Below, one piece after another: positions 1 to 9,834 of a DNA stretch of 64,000 nucleotides. The stretch is from Erythrobacter tepidarius (GTDB lineage: Bacteria; Pseudomonadota; Alphaproteobacteria; Sphingomonadales; Sphingomonadaceae). The notes under the pieces were generated by a model. It worked only from the letters and a program-made list of their open reading frames with translations. It ran no database searches and was not told the origin of the DNA. Within the stretch, counting starts at the first letter, position 1. Each line of letters opens with the position of its first letter. The position numbers and the translations under genes were made by a program. Location: the NCBI RefSeq assembly GCF_002155695.1, contig NZ_MUYJ01000003.1, forward strand, positions 62,001 to 126,000. Direction: 5' to 3'.

Positions 1-1
1 G

Positions 2-157
2 CTTTACCGCGCAGTCGGGCATGAACAGCGCGATCCGGCCCGGCCGCAGTTCTGCGACGCCTGCTTCACCGGCGACTACCCCACTTCGCTCACCGACCTT
101 GCGCTGGCCGAAGCCAAGAACGCCGAGCTTCCCTTCGCTGACCCCAAGGCCGCATGA
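2..157 (+). CDS. purF: Amidophosphoribosyltransferase, C-terminal fragment (gene cut by window start)
   Basis: Only the last 51 codons are present and the frame is open to the left edge. The readable peptide contains QFCDACFTGDYPT, the conserved C-terminal segment of glutamine phosphoribosylpyrophosphate amidotransferases, followed by a short acidic/alanine tail and TGA. The enzyme makes 5-phosphoribosylamine, the first committed step of purine synthesis, in the cytoplasm. An SDR gene starts four bases after the stop, so the two are probably co-transcribed. Identification rests on the short C-terminal motif alone, but that motif is characteristic. Confidence 0.85.
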   Translation, partial: LYRAVGHEQRDPARPQFCDACFTGDYPTSLTDLALAEAKNAELPFADPKAA

Positions 158-161
158 TTCC

Positions 162-878
162 ATGACCGAGACTGCAAAACCGCTTTCCGGGCGCATCGCG
201 CTCGTCACCGGCGCGAGCCGCGGCATCGGCGCGGCCACCGCCAAGGCGCTGGCTGGGGCCGGTGCACACGTCATTCTCGTCGCCCGCAAGGTCAAGGCGC
301 TGGAGGCGGTCGAGGATGAAATCCATGCCGCGGGCGGAACCTCGACCATCGCCCCGCTCGATCTGACCGAGCCGGATTCGATCACGCGCCTCGCCACGGC
401 GATTGCCGGCCGCTGGAACAAGCTCGATATCCTCGTGCTTTCAGCAGCCTATCTGCCGGATCTGACACCGGTTGCGCAGATCGAACCCAAGCAGTTCAAC
501 CAGGCCCTGCTGACCAATGTGGTCGCCACGCAGGCGATGATTGCCGCCTTCGACACGATGCTGCGCCAGTCCGAGGCGGGCCGGTTGATTGGCCTCACCA
601 GCAGTCTCGGTCGCGCGCCGCGGGCCTATTGGGGCGCCTATGGCGCGACCAAGGCGGCGTTCGAGAACCTGCTGGAAACCTATGGCGCGGAAGTGGAGAA
701 GCTCAGCCGCCTGCGCGTCGCGATCATCGATCCGGGCGCGACCCGCACCGACATGCGTGCCCGGGCCTTCCCCGGCGAGGATCCGGAGACGGTCAAGCCT
801 CCCGAAGTCGTCGCCGACCGGCTGGTCGCGCTGCTGGTGGAAGGCTTCGACATGCTCCACCGCGAACGCATCGGCTGA
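162..878 (+). CDS. SDR family NAD(P)-dependent oxidoreductase
   Basis: A 238-residue short-chain dehydrogenase. The Rossmann cofactor motif TGASRGIG lies near residue 20, an NNAG-position variant (LSAAYLPD) near residue 95, and the catalytic YGATK (YxxxK) near residue 160, with a preceding Ser in LTSSLG. The start chosen is the ATG at 162, four bases after the purF stop. The frame is open further upstream to 21, but that part is the purF C-terminus read in another frame. The substrate cannot be told from sequence. Translational coupling to purF is likely. The weak NNAG motif is unusual but is seen in other SDRs. Confidence 0.85.
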   Translation: MTETAKPLSGRIALVTGASRGIGAATAKALAGAGAHVILVARKVKALEAVEDEIHAAGGTSTIAPLDLTEPDSITRLATAIAGRWNKLDILVLSAAYLPDLTPVAQIEPKQFNQALLTNVVATQAMIAAFDTMLRQSEAGRLIGLTSSLGRAPRAYWGAYGATKAAFENLLETYGAEVEKLSRLRVAIIDPGATRTDMRARAFPGEDPETVKPPEVVADRLVALLVEGFDMLHRERIG

Positions 879-950
879 ATTGTTTTCGCGCGCCTTTTCG
901 GCAAGCGGGGGCAGCGGTTTACCAATTCCGGTAACGGCGCCTTAGGGATT

Positions 951-992
951 TCAGGCTCATTCAACCTGATAGCTCAGGCCGCGTGCGCGGCC
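951..992 (+). promoter_or_regulatory. Candidate leader with alternative small hairpins upstream of PilZ gene
   Basis: Within the 138-base gap before the PilZ gene, TCAGG (951-955), CCTGA (965-969) and TCAGG (974-978) can form either of two mutually exclusive 5-bp stems. They are followed by GGCCGC-GTGC-GCGGCC (977-992), a perfect 6-bp stem. No promoter consensus is clear. The stems are short, so chance formation in GC-rich DNA is possible. Confidence 0.25.
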
Positions 993-1016
993 CGCGTCTG
1001 ACACGAGGTTGAAGTC

Positions 1017-1364
1017 ATGCCACCGGAAAACGATGCCTATCGTCTGGCCGCGCAGGAAGATCGTTGCAGTCCGCGCACACGGCTGACAATCCCGGCGACC
1101 TTGCGCGCTTCAGGGGGCCGCGCCTTCCAGAGCGTGGTGCATGACCTGTCGATCTCGGGCTTCTCGGCCTCGTCGATCAACCGCATGTACGAAGGCCAGC
1201 TGTGCTGGCTCACCCTGCCCGGCCTCGAATCGCTTCAGGCCGAGGTGGTGTGGTGGGACAACTGCATCGTCGGCTGCGCCTTTTCGGAGCTGCTCAGCCC
1301 GATCGTGCACGACAACATCTTGCAGCGCTACAGCAATGTCGGGGTCTACCGGCAGGTGATCTGA
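1017..1364 (+). CDS. PilZ domain protein
   Basis: A 115-residue single-domain PilZ protein and probable c-di-GMP receptor. The two ligand motifs are visible: RCSPR (RxxxR, residues 16-20) and DLSISG (D/NxSxxG, residues 43-48), spaced as in the family, followed by beta-strand-like sequence with WLTLPG and VVWWDN. There is no signal peptide or other domain. It stands alone between an SDR gene and a convergent serine hydrolase gene. Its effector partner cannot be inferred. The two GGDEF/EAL/PilZ proteins at 32-37 kb show that c-di-GMP signalling is present in the same genome. Confidence 0.85.
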   Translation: MPPENDAYRLAAQEDRCSPRTRLTIPATLRASGGRAFQSVVHDLSISGFSASSINRMYEGQLCWLTLPGLESLQAEVVWWDNCIVGCAFSELLSPIVHDNILQRYSNVGVYRQVI

Positions 1365-1383
1365 GGCAGGCGCGCCGCGCAGT

Positions 1384-2589
1384 CTATTCGACTTGGGCGG
1401 CAACCTTGCGGGCAAGCTCCAGAAACTGCTCGCGCTCCGGCCCGCCGCTGGCTTTGGCCCAGTTGCCGACATAGGCGAAAACGATCTTCTTTTCCGGGAA
1501 GATCGTGATCCCCTGTCCGAAGATCCCCTGCGCGCCGTAGGCACCCTGCGGATAGGTCCACCACTGGTAGCCATAACCGAAGCCGCTTTCGCCGAAATCG
1601 ACAAGGCTGTCGGTCGCTTCGGCAAACCAGTCCGGCGGCACCTCGGCCCCGCCGCCTTCCAGCACGAACTGGCCCATGCGGGCATAGTCGGACAGGCGGA
1701 TCGAGAGGCAGCACCCGCCGATATTGCCGCCGCGCGGATCGACCATCCAGAACAGCCCACCCTCGAACCCGGCCGCTGCAACGATGTGGTGCTGGGCATA
1801 TTCGGCGAGCGACATGCCGACCGCATTTTCGACCAGCAGGCCGAGCAGATTGGTCTCGCCGGTCTTGTAAACCCACTTGGTCCCCGGTTCCGCCTCGCGC
1901 GGGAGCGCCTTCATCTGCGCGACGATCGCCTCGGGGCCGTAATCGACAACGAAGCGGTTCATCTGCGCCACGTCCGAATTGGGATCGGTGTAGTCCTCGT
2001 TCCACTTGACCCCGCTGGTCATGGTGGCCAGCTGCTTGACGGTCACGCCGTCATAGGCGCTGCCCGCAAGGCCGGGGATATAATTGGTCACCGGATCATC
2101 GAGGCTGGCGATCTTGCCGTCCTTCACTGCCGCACCCAGCAGGGTCGAGGTGAAGCTCTTGGCGACCGAGAAGCTGGTCCAACGATCCTTGGGGCCCATC
2201 CCGAGGCCATAATGCTCGAAGGCGACCTTGCCATCCACCAGCACCATCACGCCTGCAGTGCCGGTGGCCTTCATCAGCGCGGTAATCTCGGCCTGCAAGG
2301 CGGGGTTGAGCGGAGTGCCCTTTTCCAGCGGACGGGTGGAGGGCGGCGGAGGCACCTCGTGTCCGGCGAACCACTGCTCCATCGCCCGGAAGCGCTGGCT
2401 GCGCTGTTCGTCGCTCCAGAACAGCACCTGAAGTTCAGTCTGGTCACGCGCCGGCGGTTGGGTCAGCGTGACCTCGCCCATGGGCGCGAGCCTGACGTGG
2501 GGCGCCTCCTGCGCCACAGCCGGTCCGGATGCCGCTGCCAGCAGTGCCGCCAGCGCCGCGCCCGCAGCCAAGGTTCCGATCCCACGCAT
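1384..2589 (-). CDS. Secreted serine hydrolase, class C beta-lactamase family
   Basis: 401 residues. An N-terminal signal peptide (residues about 1-26, ending AVAQ) suggests periplasmic location. SVAK (SxxK) near residue 145 is the nucleophile motif of class C beta-lactamase/6-aminohexanoate-dimer hydrolase-like enzymes (COG1680). It is followed by LDDPVTNYIPGL and the conserved LATMTSGVKWNEDY region, and GYGYQWW near the C-terminus. Family members are esterases, amidases or D-peptidases rather than true beta-lactamases, and the substrate is unknown. It is convergent with the PilZ gene (19-base gap) and lies downstream of the photolyase pair. Confidence 0.8.
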   Translation of the reverse strand: MRGIGTLAAGAALAALLAAASGPAVAQEAPHVRLAPMGEVTLTQPPARDQTELQVLFWSDEQRSQRFRAMEQWFAGHEVPPPPSTRPLEKGTPLNPALQAEITALMKATGTAGVMVLVDGKVAFEHYGLGMGPKDRWTSFSVAKSFTSTLLGAAVKDGKIASLDDPVTNYIPGLAGSAYDGVTVKQLATMTSGVKWNEDYTDPNSDVAQMNRFVVDYGPEAIVAQMKALPREAEPGTKWVYKTGETNLLGLLVENAVGMSLAEYAQHHIVAAAGFEGGLFWMVDPRGGNIGGCCLSIRLSDYARMGQFVLEGGGAEVPPDWFAEATDSLVDFGESGFGYGYQWWTYPQGAYGAQGIFGQGITIFPEKKIVFAYVGNWAKASGGPEREQFLELARKVAAQVE

Positions 2590-2655
2590 CGCATTCTCCC
2601 GTCTTGTCTCGTCGGCAACAGGCTTAGGCGGGCGCGGGGCGCGTGGGCAAGCCCT

Positions 2656-4047
2656 TCAGCTGTCCTTCATTGCCTTCAGCGCCGCCAGCGCGCGTTCGCG
2701 GGCGAACTTGTGGGGGACGATCTTGCGCGGATAGCCTGCGGGTCGCTGCCCAAATTGCTCCGGGTCATGGACGTAAGGTTCTTCCAGCCCTTTGAGTTCG
2801 GGCACATAGGTGCGGATGTAGCGCGCGGCGTCGAACTTCTCGGATTGCGAAAGCGGCGCCATGATCCGGCTGAACATGTTGGAATCCACCCCCGTCCCCG
2901 CGGTCCACTGCCAGTTGGTCGCGTTGGAGGCGTAGTCGGCATCGCACAGCGTATCCCAGAACCACTTTTCCCCCTCGCGCCAGTCGATCAGCAGGTGCTT
3001 GATGAGGAAGCTCGCGGTGATCATCCGCACGCGATTGTGCATCCAGCCGGTCTGCCACAGCTGGCGCATTCCGGCATCGACGATCGGGTACCCGGTGCGA
3101 CCCTGCTGCCATGCCTTGAGATCACGCGCCGCGGCGGGATCGGTGGCGGGATCGCGCCAGGGGAAGCGGTCGAACTCCGCGCGGTAGTTCTGCGTGGCAT
3201 AGGCAGGGAATTGCAGGATCGCATTGGCCGAATAGTCGCGCCAGATCAGCTCGCCCTCGAACGTCTCCCAGCCCTTGGAGGTATGATGCTTCAAGGCATG
3301 CCAGATCTGGATCGGCGAGATTTCGCCGAAATGCAGATGCGGCGAGAGGCGCGAGACCTTGTCAAGGCTGGGGAAATTGCGCTTGTCGTCGTAGTCGTCG
3401 ACGTCCGCTTCCCAAGCCTTGAGCCGCGCGTGGGCCGCCTCTTCGCCCACTTCCCAGAACGCGCGCATCCCCCCGGCCCAATCGGGCTTCGTCGGAAGCA
3501 GGTTCCATGATGCCAGATCGTCCGAAGCGGGCCAGCTGGCGGGGGCTTCGAGCCGGTCGGGCGCGGGGACTTCGGAACGCGGCGGGAATTCGGCGCGCAG
3601 GGCGCGGCTGAAGGGGGTGTAGATCTTGTATTGCCCGCCGGTGCCGGTGGTGATGCTGCCGGGCGGCATGAGATAGTTGCCATGGTGCAATTGCAGGTCG
3701 AGGCTCTTGGCCAGCTTGCGCTCGGCATTCAGCCACCAGGGTTCGTAATGGCAATTGGCGTGGATCGCGTTCGCGCCGACCTCGTTCGCGAACTTGGTCA
3801 GTTCCGCCACCGCCTCCCCGCCCCGTAGGATCAGCTTGCTGCCCCGCGCTTCCAGGCTGCGCGCAAGGCTCGCCAACGAATGATGCAACCACCAGCGCGA
3901 GGCCCCGCCATAGGCGTGGTGCCTGGGGCTTTCGTCATCGAGGACATAGACCACCACGACCGGGCCAGCCTTGGCGGCGTGGTAGAGCGCGGGATTGTCG
4001 GCAAGACGCAGGTCGCGCCGCAGCCATACGATTTGGGTGTTACTCAT
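2656..4047 (-). CDS. phrB: Deoxyribodipyrimidine photolyase (class I CPD photolyase)
   Basis: 463 residues, normal length. The N-terminal photolyase alpha/beta antenna domain begins with VWLRRDLRLADNPAL. The C-terminal FAD-binding helical domain contains GRTGYPIVDAGMRQLW, MHNRVRMI and the Trp-rich FAD segment WFWDTLCDADYASN followed by NWQWTAG. It repairs cyclobutane pyrimidine dimers using light. It starts 15 bases after the stop of a YdjM-like membrane protein gene on the same strand, so the two are likely one transcript. No cryptochrome-type C-terminal extension is present. Confidence 0.93.
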   Translation of the reverse strand: MSNTQIVWLRRDLRLADNPALYHAAKAGPVVVVYVLDDESPRHHAYGGASRWWLHHSLASLARSLEARGSKLILRGGEAVAELTKFANEVGANAIHANCHYEPWWLNAERKLAKSLDLQLHHGNYLMPPGSITTGTGGQYKIYTPFSRALRAEFPPRSEVPAPDRLEAPASWPASDDLASWNLLPTKPDWAGGMRAFWEVGEEAAHARLKAWEADVDDYDDKRNFPSLDKVSRLSPHLHFGEISPIQIWHALKHHTSKGWETFEGELIWRDYSANAILQFPAYATQNYRAEFDRFPWRDPATDPAAARDLKAWQQGRTGYPIVDAGMRQLWQTGWMHNRVRMITASFLIKHLLIDWREGEKWFWDTLCDADYASNATNWQWTAGTGVDSNMFSRIMAPLSQSEKFDAARYIRTYVPELKGLEEPYVHDPEQFGQRPAGYPRKIVPHKFARERALAALKAMKDS

Positions 4048-4062
4048 GCTGCCCGAAGCGCC

Positions 4063-5019
4063 TTACCCGGCGGAGAGTTCCACACATTTGACATCCGGCA
4101 GCGCGATCGAGAACCGGTCCCGCGCGCGCGGATCGTAGAAGCGGGCGTCGTAGAGAATCACTGAGCCGTCCCGCGCCCGCACCGCAAAGGGCGCGCGCGA
4201 CCAGAACAGGAAGGCGTCGAGTTGCGAATTGGTGCGGCGGGCTGCGGTGAGGTCGGGCAGCTTGCACTGTGTGGCCTTCGAATTGGCGTAGCCATAGCCG
4301 AATGCCAACCCGTTCCAGTGGCTTGAAATCCAGCGACCATCCTCGACCAACGCGATGCGCTCGCGGTTCCAGAAGGCGAACGGCACGGGTGCCGCAATAA
4401 CCGCGACCGGATAGGGTTCTTGCATTTCGCCGTCAAGGCGTTGGACACTCCACGAAAGGGCTGCATTCGCGCCGATATAGCCCAGTGTCGCCACAATCCC
4501 GACGATTGCCGGCCAGCGAAAAGCCGCCCCCGCCTTCTCCCGCCGCCGCGACCACCACACGGTCGCGATCAGCACCGCCCACAGCCACGGGTCGATGATG
4601 AACAGCGTGTCGCCATAGAACCACTGCGAGGAGAACGGCTCCAGCAGGCGGATGCCATAGACATTGAGCCAGTCGAAGAAGGGGTGGCTGAGGCACCCGA
4701 TGAAGGCCATCGCATAGAGCCAGCCGAAGCGCACGGGCAGTCGCGCCTCGGGCCGCGTGCCGCGCTTCATCTGCCAGCGGTCCCAGCCCCACAGCAGCCC
4801 CGCCAGAGCCAGCGGCAACAGCACCAGCGCGGGCGGGCCATGGGTGATGCCGCGGCGGAAGGCGAGATGCTCGGTGCCCTCCAGCCAGAAGAAGCACGCC
4901 GCGTCCACGTCGGGCAGGTTGGCGCCGATGATCAGCGCCGGCATGGCAAGGCCGGTGGTGCGCTTCAACCCCGCCTGCCCCAGCACCGCGCCGACGAGGC
5001 TATGTGTCAGATTGTCCAT
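4063..5019 (-). CDS. YdjM-like membrane-bound metal-dependent hydrolase (DUF457)
   Basis: 318 residues from the ATG at 5019. The frame is open to 5052, but family members begin MDNxTHS, as here. Family motifs are NLTHSLVG at the N-terminus, NLPDVD, RRGITHG (residues 55-61) and HPFFDWLN, giving the His/Asp set expected for a metal site. Four or five hydrophobic membrane segments alternate with these motifs; the C-terminal 120 residues look extracytoplasmic. The family is found across bacteria and its substrate is not established. It is upstream of the photolyase gene on the same strand. Confidence 0.82.
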   Translation of the reverse strand: MDNLTHSLVGAVLGQAGLKRTTGLAMPALIIGANLPDVDAACFFWLEGTEHLAFRRGITHGPPALVLLPLALAGLLWGWDRWQMKRGTRPEARLPVRFGWLYAMAFIGCLSHPFFDWLNVYGIRLLEPFSSQWFYGDTLFIIDPWLWAVLIATVWWSRRREKAGAAFRWPAIVGIVATLGYIGANAALSWSVQRLDGEMQEPYPVAVIAAPVPFAFWNRERIALVEDGRWISSHWNGLAFGYGYANSKATQCKLPDLTAARRTNSQLDAFLFWSRAPFAVRARDGSVILYDARFYDPRARDRFSIALPDVKCVELSAG

Positions 5020-5115
5020 CGCTTCGCTGGCTAGCGCGCCGCTCATCATCAAGCGAGTGGAAATCCGGCTCTCGCTCGCCTATCGCACCGGCCAGCTAAC
5101 CGGGAGAGAACCACG

Positions 5116-6066
5116 ATGACCGACGCGCCCTATATCCGCCCCGACATGAAGGCCTTCCTCGACATGATGGCGCAGGTGAACGGGCCGAAGCTTGCGGACA
5201 TGACTCTGGAAGAGGCACGGCAGTCCTATGTCGCGATGCACAATCTCGCCGACCGCCCGGCGCGTCAGCTCCCGGTGATCCGTGACCTCGCCTGCCCCGG
5301 CCCGGCGGGTGACATTCCGCTGCGCCTCTACGACGCGCGCGAAAAGCGCGAGGGGCCGACGCCGGTGATCACCTTCTACCACGGCGGGGGCTTCGTCATC
5401 GGCGATCTCGAAACCCACCATGCGCTGTGCACCGAGATCGCCGCGCTGATCGACCTCCCGCTCGTCGCGGTGCATTACGCCCGCGCGCCCGAAGCCCCCT
5501 TCCCCGCCGCGATCCTCGATTGCGAGGCGGCGACGCGCTGGGTTGCCTCCAGCCCCGCCGAACTGGGCCGCGCCGCCAGCGGGATCATCACCATGGGCGA
5601 TTCGGCGGGTGGCAATGCGACTGTGGTGGTGAGCCAGCTGCTTGGGCAGCGCCCCGCCGCCGTCCCTGTGGTGCTGCAAGTCCCGATCTTCCCGCTGGTC
5701 GCCGACGCCAACGGCTCGGACAGCATGGCGGCGTTCAGCGAAGGCTTCCTCCTCACCGCCGAGACGATGGCCTTCTTCGATGCCGCCTATGGCGCCGACC
5801 GCAACGATCCGCGCGGCTTTCCCATCCTCGCCGACCACTCGGCCGCCCCGCCTACCATCGTCGTCACCGCCAGCCTCGATCCGATCCGCGATTCGGGCCG
5901 CGCCTACGCCAAGGCGCTGGTCGATGCCGGGCGCGACGTGGTGTTCCTCGAAATGCGCGGGGTGACGCACAGTTTCATCAATCTCAGGCAGATGGTGCCG
6001 AGCACGCAACACGATCTCGAACGCGTGATCGCCGCGATGCAGTTCATGCTGGCCAACCCCGCATGA
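5116..6066 (+). CDS. Alpha/beta hydrolase, hormone-sensitive-lipase (HSL) esterase family
   Basis: 316 residues. The HSL oxyanion motif HGGG lies near residue 91, the nucleophile elbow GDSAGG near residue 163, and Asp (DPIRDSG) and His (VTHSF) complete the triad near residues 257 and 286. These enzymes hydrolyse short-chain acyl esters; the real substrate is unknown. It has a GGGAGAG ribosome-binding site just before the ATG. The stop codon overlaps the rppH start (ATGA), suggesting translational coupling. There is no signal peptide, so it is cytoplasmic. Confidence 0.88.
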   Translation: MTDAPYIRPDMKAFLDMMAQVNGPKLADMTLEEARQSYVAMHNLADRPARQLPVIRDLACPGPAGDIPLRLYDAREKREGPTPVITFYHGGGFVIGDLETHHALCTEIAALIDLPLVAVHYARAPEAPFPAAILDCEAATRWVASSPAELGRAASGIITMGDSAGGNATVVVSQLLGQRPAAVPVVLQVPIFPLVADANGSDSMAAFSEGFLLTAETMAFFDAAYGADRNDPRGFPILADHSAAPPTIVVTASLDPIRDSGRAYAKALVDAGRDVVFLEMRGVTHSFINLRQMVPSTQHDLERVIAAMQFMLANPA

Positions 6067-6542
6067 GCCCCGAAGGCCTGCCCTACCGCCCCTGCGCGGG
6101 CTTCATGCTGGTGAACCGCGATGGCCTCGTCTTCGTCGGCCAGCGCGTCGATCCTTCCGCACATGGCTTCTGGCAGATGCCGCAGGGGGGGATCGACAAG
6201 GGTGAGGATCCGCGCACGGCGGCCCTGCGCGAGCTTGAGGAGGAAGTCGGGGTTGCGGCGCACCTGGTCGAGGTGATCGCGCAGTCCGCGCAGCCCTATC
6301 GCTACGATCTGCCGCCCGAACTTCTGGGCAAGGTCTGGAAGGGCAAGTATCGCGGGCAGGAACAGCACTGGTTCCTTGGCCGCTTCCTCGGCGAGGAGAC
6401 GGATATCGACCTCGATGCCCACGAGCCGCCCGAATTCAACGCCTGGCGCTGGGTCGCGCCCGAATTGCTGCCAGAGCTGATCGTGCCCTTCAAACGCGAT
6501 GTCTATGCCGCGCTGGTGGCCGAGTTCGGCAACCTGATCTGA
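6063..6542 (+). CDS. rppH: RNA pyrophosphohydrolase (Nudix)
   Basis: 159 residues. The Nudix box GGIDKGEDPRTAALRELEEE runs from residues 42 to 61. The N-terminal YRPCAGFMLVNRDG and WQMPQGGI are typical of RppH/NudH, as is the Trp-rich C-terminal half (KVWKGKYRGQEQHWFLGRF). It removes pyrophosphate from the 5' end of triphosphorylated mRNA and so starts RNase E-dependent decay. It starts inside the stop of the esterase gene (ATGA overlap). Confidence 0.92.
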   Translation: MSPEGLPYRPCAGFMLVNRDGLVFVGQRVDPSAHGFWQMPQGGIDKGEDPRTAALRELEEEVGVAAHLVEVIAQSAQPYRYDLPPELLGKVWKGKYRGQEQHWFLGRFLGEETDIDLDAHEPPEFNAWRWVAPELLPELIVPFKRDVYAALVAEFGNLI

Positions 6543-6545
6543 GCG

Positions 6546-7043
6546 TCAATTGCTCGCCGGCGTGCTCGCTGCGGTTTCAACCGCGAGCCGCGCCGATGGC
6601 GCGCGTGCAATGGTGCTCTGCAAGGCCATGGTTTCGGGGCAATTATCGCCGCACAGCGATTGCAGCTTGGCGAGATTGCGCCGCGCCTTCTCAACCGCGC
6701 CCTTCTCCACCAGGGCCGCGCCTTCGCCCGAAATCGCGGCGAAATTGCCGGGATCGCGTTCCAGCGCCTCGCGGTAATAGCGGATCGCCTTGCCTTGCAA
6801 TCCGGTTTTGCGCGCGGCTTCGGCAAGGTCGATGAAGATCGGCGTGTAGCCCGGATCGACCGCCAAAGCGGCCTCGAAGGCATCAACCGCCGCCTCGGTC
6901 TGGCCCGCGGCGAGCGCCGCCCGCCCTTGCGCGATCAGCGCAGCGGCGCGCGGATCGGGAACCTGGCTGGCGCCGGCATTGAGCACGCTTGCCGAAATGG
7001 CCAGACACAGCGAAAGGGCAGCGGCAGCGGGTGCGAAACGCAT
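6546..7043 (-). CDS. Secreted tetratricopeptide-repeat protein
   Basis: 165 residues from the ATG at 7043, which has AAGGAG about ten bases upstream and leads straight into a signal peptide (MRFAPAAAALSLCLA, cleavage near ASQV). The frame is open further upstream but overlaps rsmB out of frame. Two to three TPR-like helices follow: AALIAQGRAALAAGQTEAAV, DAFEAALAVDPGYTPIFIDL and AIRYYREALERDPGNFAAI. A CGDNC pair near residue 135 could form a disulphide. It is probably a periplasmic scaffold of unknown partner. It ends three bases from the rppH stop (convergent). Confidence 0.78.
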   Translation of the reverse strand: MRFAPAAAALSLCLAISASVLNAGASQVPDPRAAALIAQGRAALAAGQTEAAVDAFEAALAVDPGYTPIFIDLAEAARKTGLQGKAIRYYREALERDPGNFAAISGEGAALVEKGAVEKARRNLAKLQSLCGDNCPETMALQSTIARAPSARLAVETAASTPASN

Positions 7044-7104
7044 CAGAAGCTCCTTCAGCGCAAAAGACCGGGAACCGGAGGGCTGAGCCATAGAGTTCAC
7101 AATA

Positions 7105-8283
7105 TCATGGCGAACGCAAGCCCGCGACGAAAAAACCATCCGTTGCGTCATGGTATGGGTCAAGTCGCCAGCCCGGCCCATGCGCGCGGCCGAGCGGCAT
7201 CGCCAGGGCCTCGGCGCGCCAGTCCGGGTGACGCGCGAGGAAGGCGGCGATGCGATCGGCCCCTTCGGCATCGAGCAGCGAGCAGGTGACGAAACTCACC
7301 GTCCCGCCAGGCCGCACCAGCTGCGCGGCAAGATCGAGCACATGATCCTGAAGCCGGTTCAGCCGGGCAAGCCCGGCGCGATCGAGTCGCCAGCGTCCCT
7401 CGGGGCTGCGCCGCCATGTCCCGCTGCCCGAACAGGGCGCATCGACCAGCACGTGATCGGCCCTGCCGGCAAAGGGGGCAAGCGCCTGCATCTCGCGGCC
7501 CGGTTCGAGCAGCACGACTTGATCGATCGCCGCCCCCGCGCGGGCGGCGCGCGGTGCGAGATTGCCGAGCCTGCGCTTGTCGGTATCGGCGGCGATCAGG
7601 CTCGCGGCGTTGCCCAGCCTCGCGGCAAGCGCCAGCGTCTTGCCCCCGCCGCCGGCGCACAGGTCGATGATGGTGTCACCGGGGGCGACCGGCAGCGCCT
7701 CGACGATCAGCTGGCTGCCGAGGTCCTGCACCTCGATCAGCCCATCCGCATGGGCATCCCACTGTTCGACCGGCGTTCCGGTGGCGAAGCGCAGGCCCTG
7801 CGTGCTGGCGAGCGGCTCGCCCGGTTCGGGCAACACCAGGCTTGCACGGTCGGCCTTGAGGGCATTGACACGGATATCGAGCGGCGCGCGCTCGAGCAGC
7901 GCGGCGATCGCGGGCCCGCCCAGCCCGGACGCGCGCAAATCGGCGAGGATCCACTTGGCCGCCAGCCCCGTCCTCGCCACCGGCTCGCCCGCGGCACGGG
8001 GTGCAGGGCCGTAGGCAGAGCCGTCGAACAGGCTTGCGACGCCCGCATCCTGCGCCGCCACCGCCAGCATCGCCGCGCGCCCGCTTTCGGGCACCGGGCC
8101 GCACAGTCGGATTGCGCGATAGACCAGATCGCGCACCGCGCGCCGGTCTTTCGATCCGGCAAAGCGGCGCGCGCGGAAATAGTCGGCGATGATCCGGTCT
8201 GCCGGCGCGCCCTGGACACGCGCAGCGGCGATCACGCCATCAAGCAGCTCGATCGCCGCCTGGATTCTGGCGGCCGGGGTCAT
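7105..8283 (-). CDS. rsmB: RsmB/NOP2 family rRNA cytosine-C5 methyltransferase
   Basis: 392 residues. The N-terminal NusB-like RNA-binding helical region (about 1-140) is followed by a SAM-dependent methyltransferase domain. DLCAGGGGKTLALA is SAM motif I, VLVDAPCSGSGTWRRSP carries the PCSG Cys, and VSFVTCSLLDAEG holds the catalytic TCS Cys. This matches the m5C methyltransferases that modify 16S rRNA position 967, or a close paralogue. It starts nine bases downstream of guaB on the same strand, so both probably share a transcript. The exact target nucleotide is inferred from family only. Confidence 0.85.
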   Translation of the reverse strand: MTPAARIQAAIELLDGVIAAARVQGAPADRIIADYFRARRFAGSKDRRAVRDLVYRAIRLCGPVPESGRAAMLAVAAQDAGVASLFDGSAYGPAPRAAGEPVARTGLAAKWILADLRASGLGGPAIAALLERAPLDIRVNALKADRASLVLPEPGEPLASTQGLRFATGTPVEQWDAHADGLIEVQDLGSQLIVEALPVAPGDTIIDLCAGGGGKTLALAARLGNAASLIAADTDKRRLGNLAPRAARAGAAIDQVVLLEPGREMQALAPFAGRADHVLVDAPCSGSGTWRRSPEGRWRLDRAGLARLNRLQDHVLDLAAQLVRPGGTVSFVTCSLLDAEGADRIAAFLARHPDWRAEALAMPLGRAHGPGWRLDPYHDATDGFFVAGLRSP

Positions 8284-8292
8284 GCCCCGGTC

Positions 8293-9834
<1,542 letters not shown>

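Noticed and set aside
1384-2589. Antibiotic-resistance beta-lactamase
   Set aside because: The SVAK motif fits the broad class C-like hydrolase family, but the sequence lacks clear matches to the other class C resistance motifs, so a resistance role is not supported.
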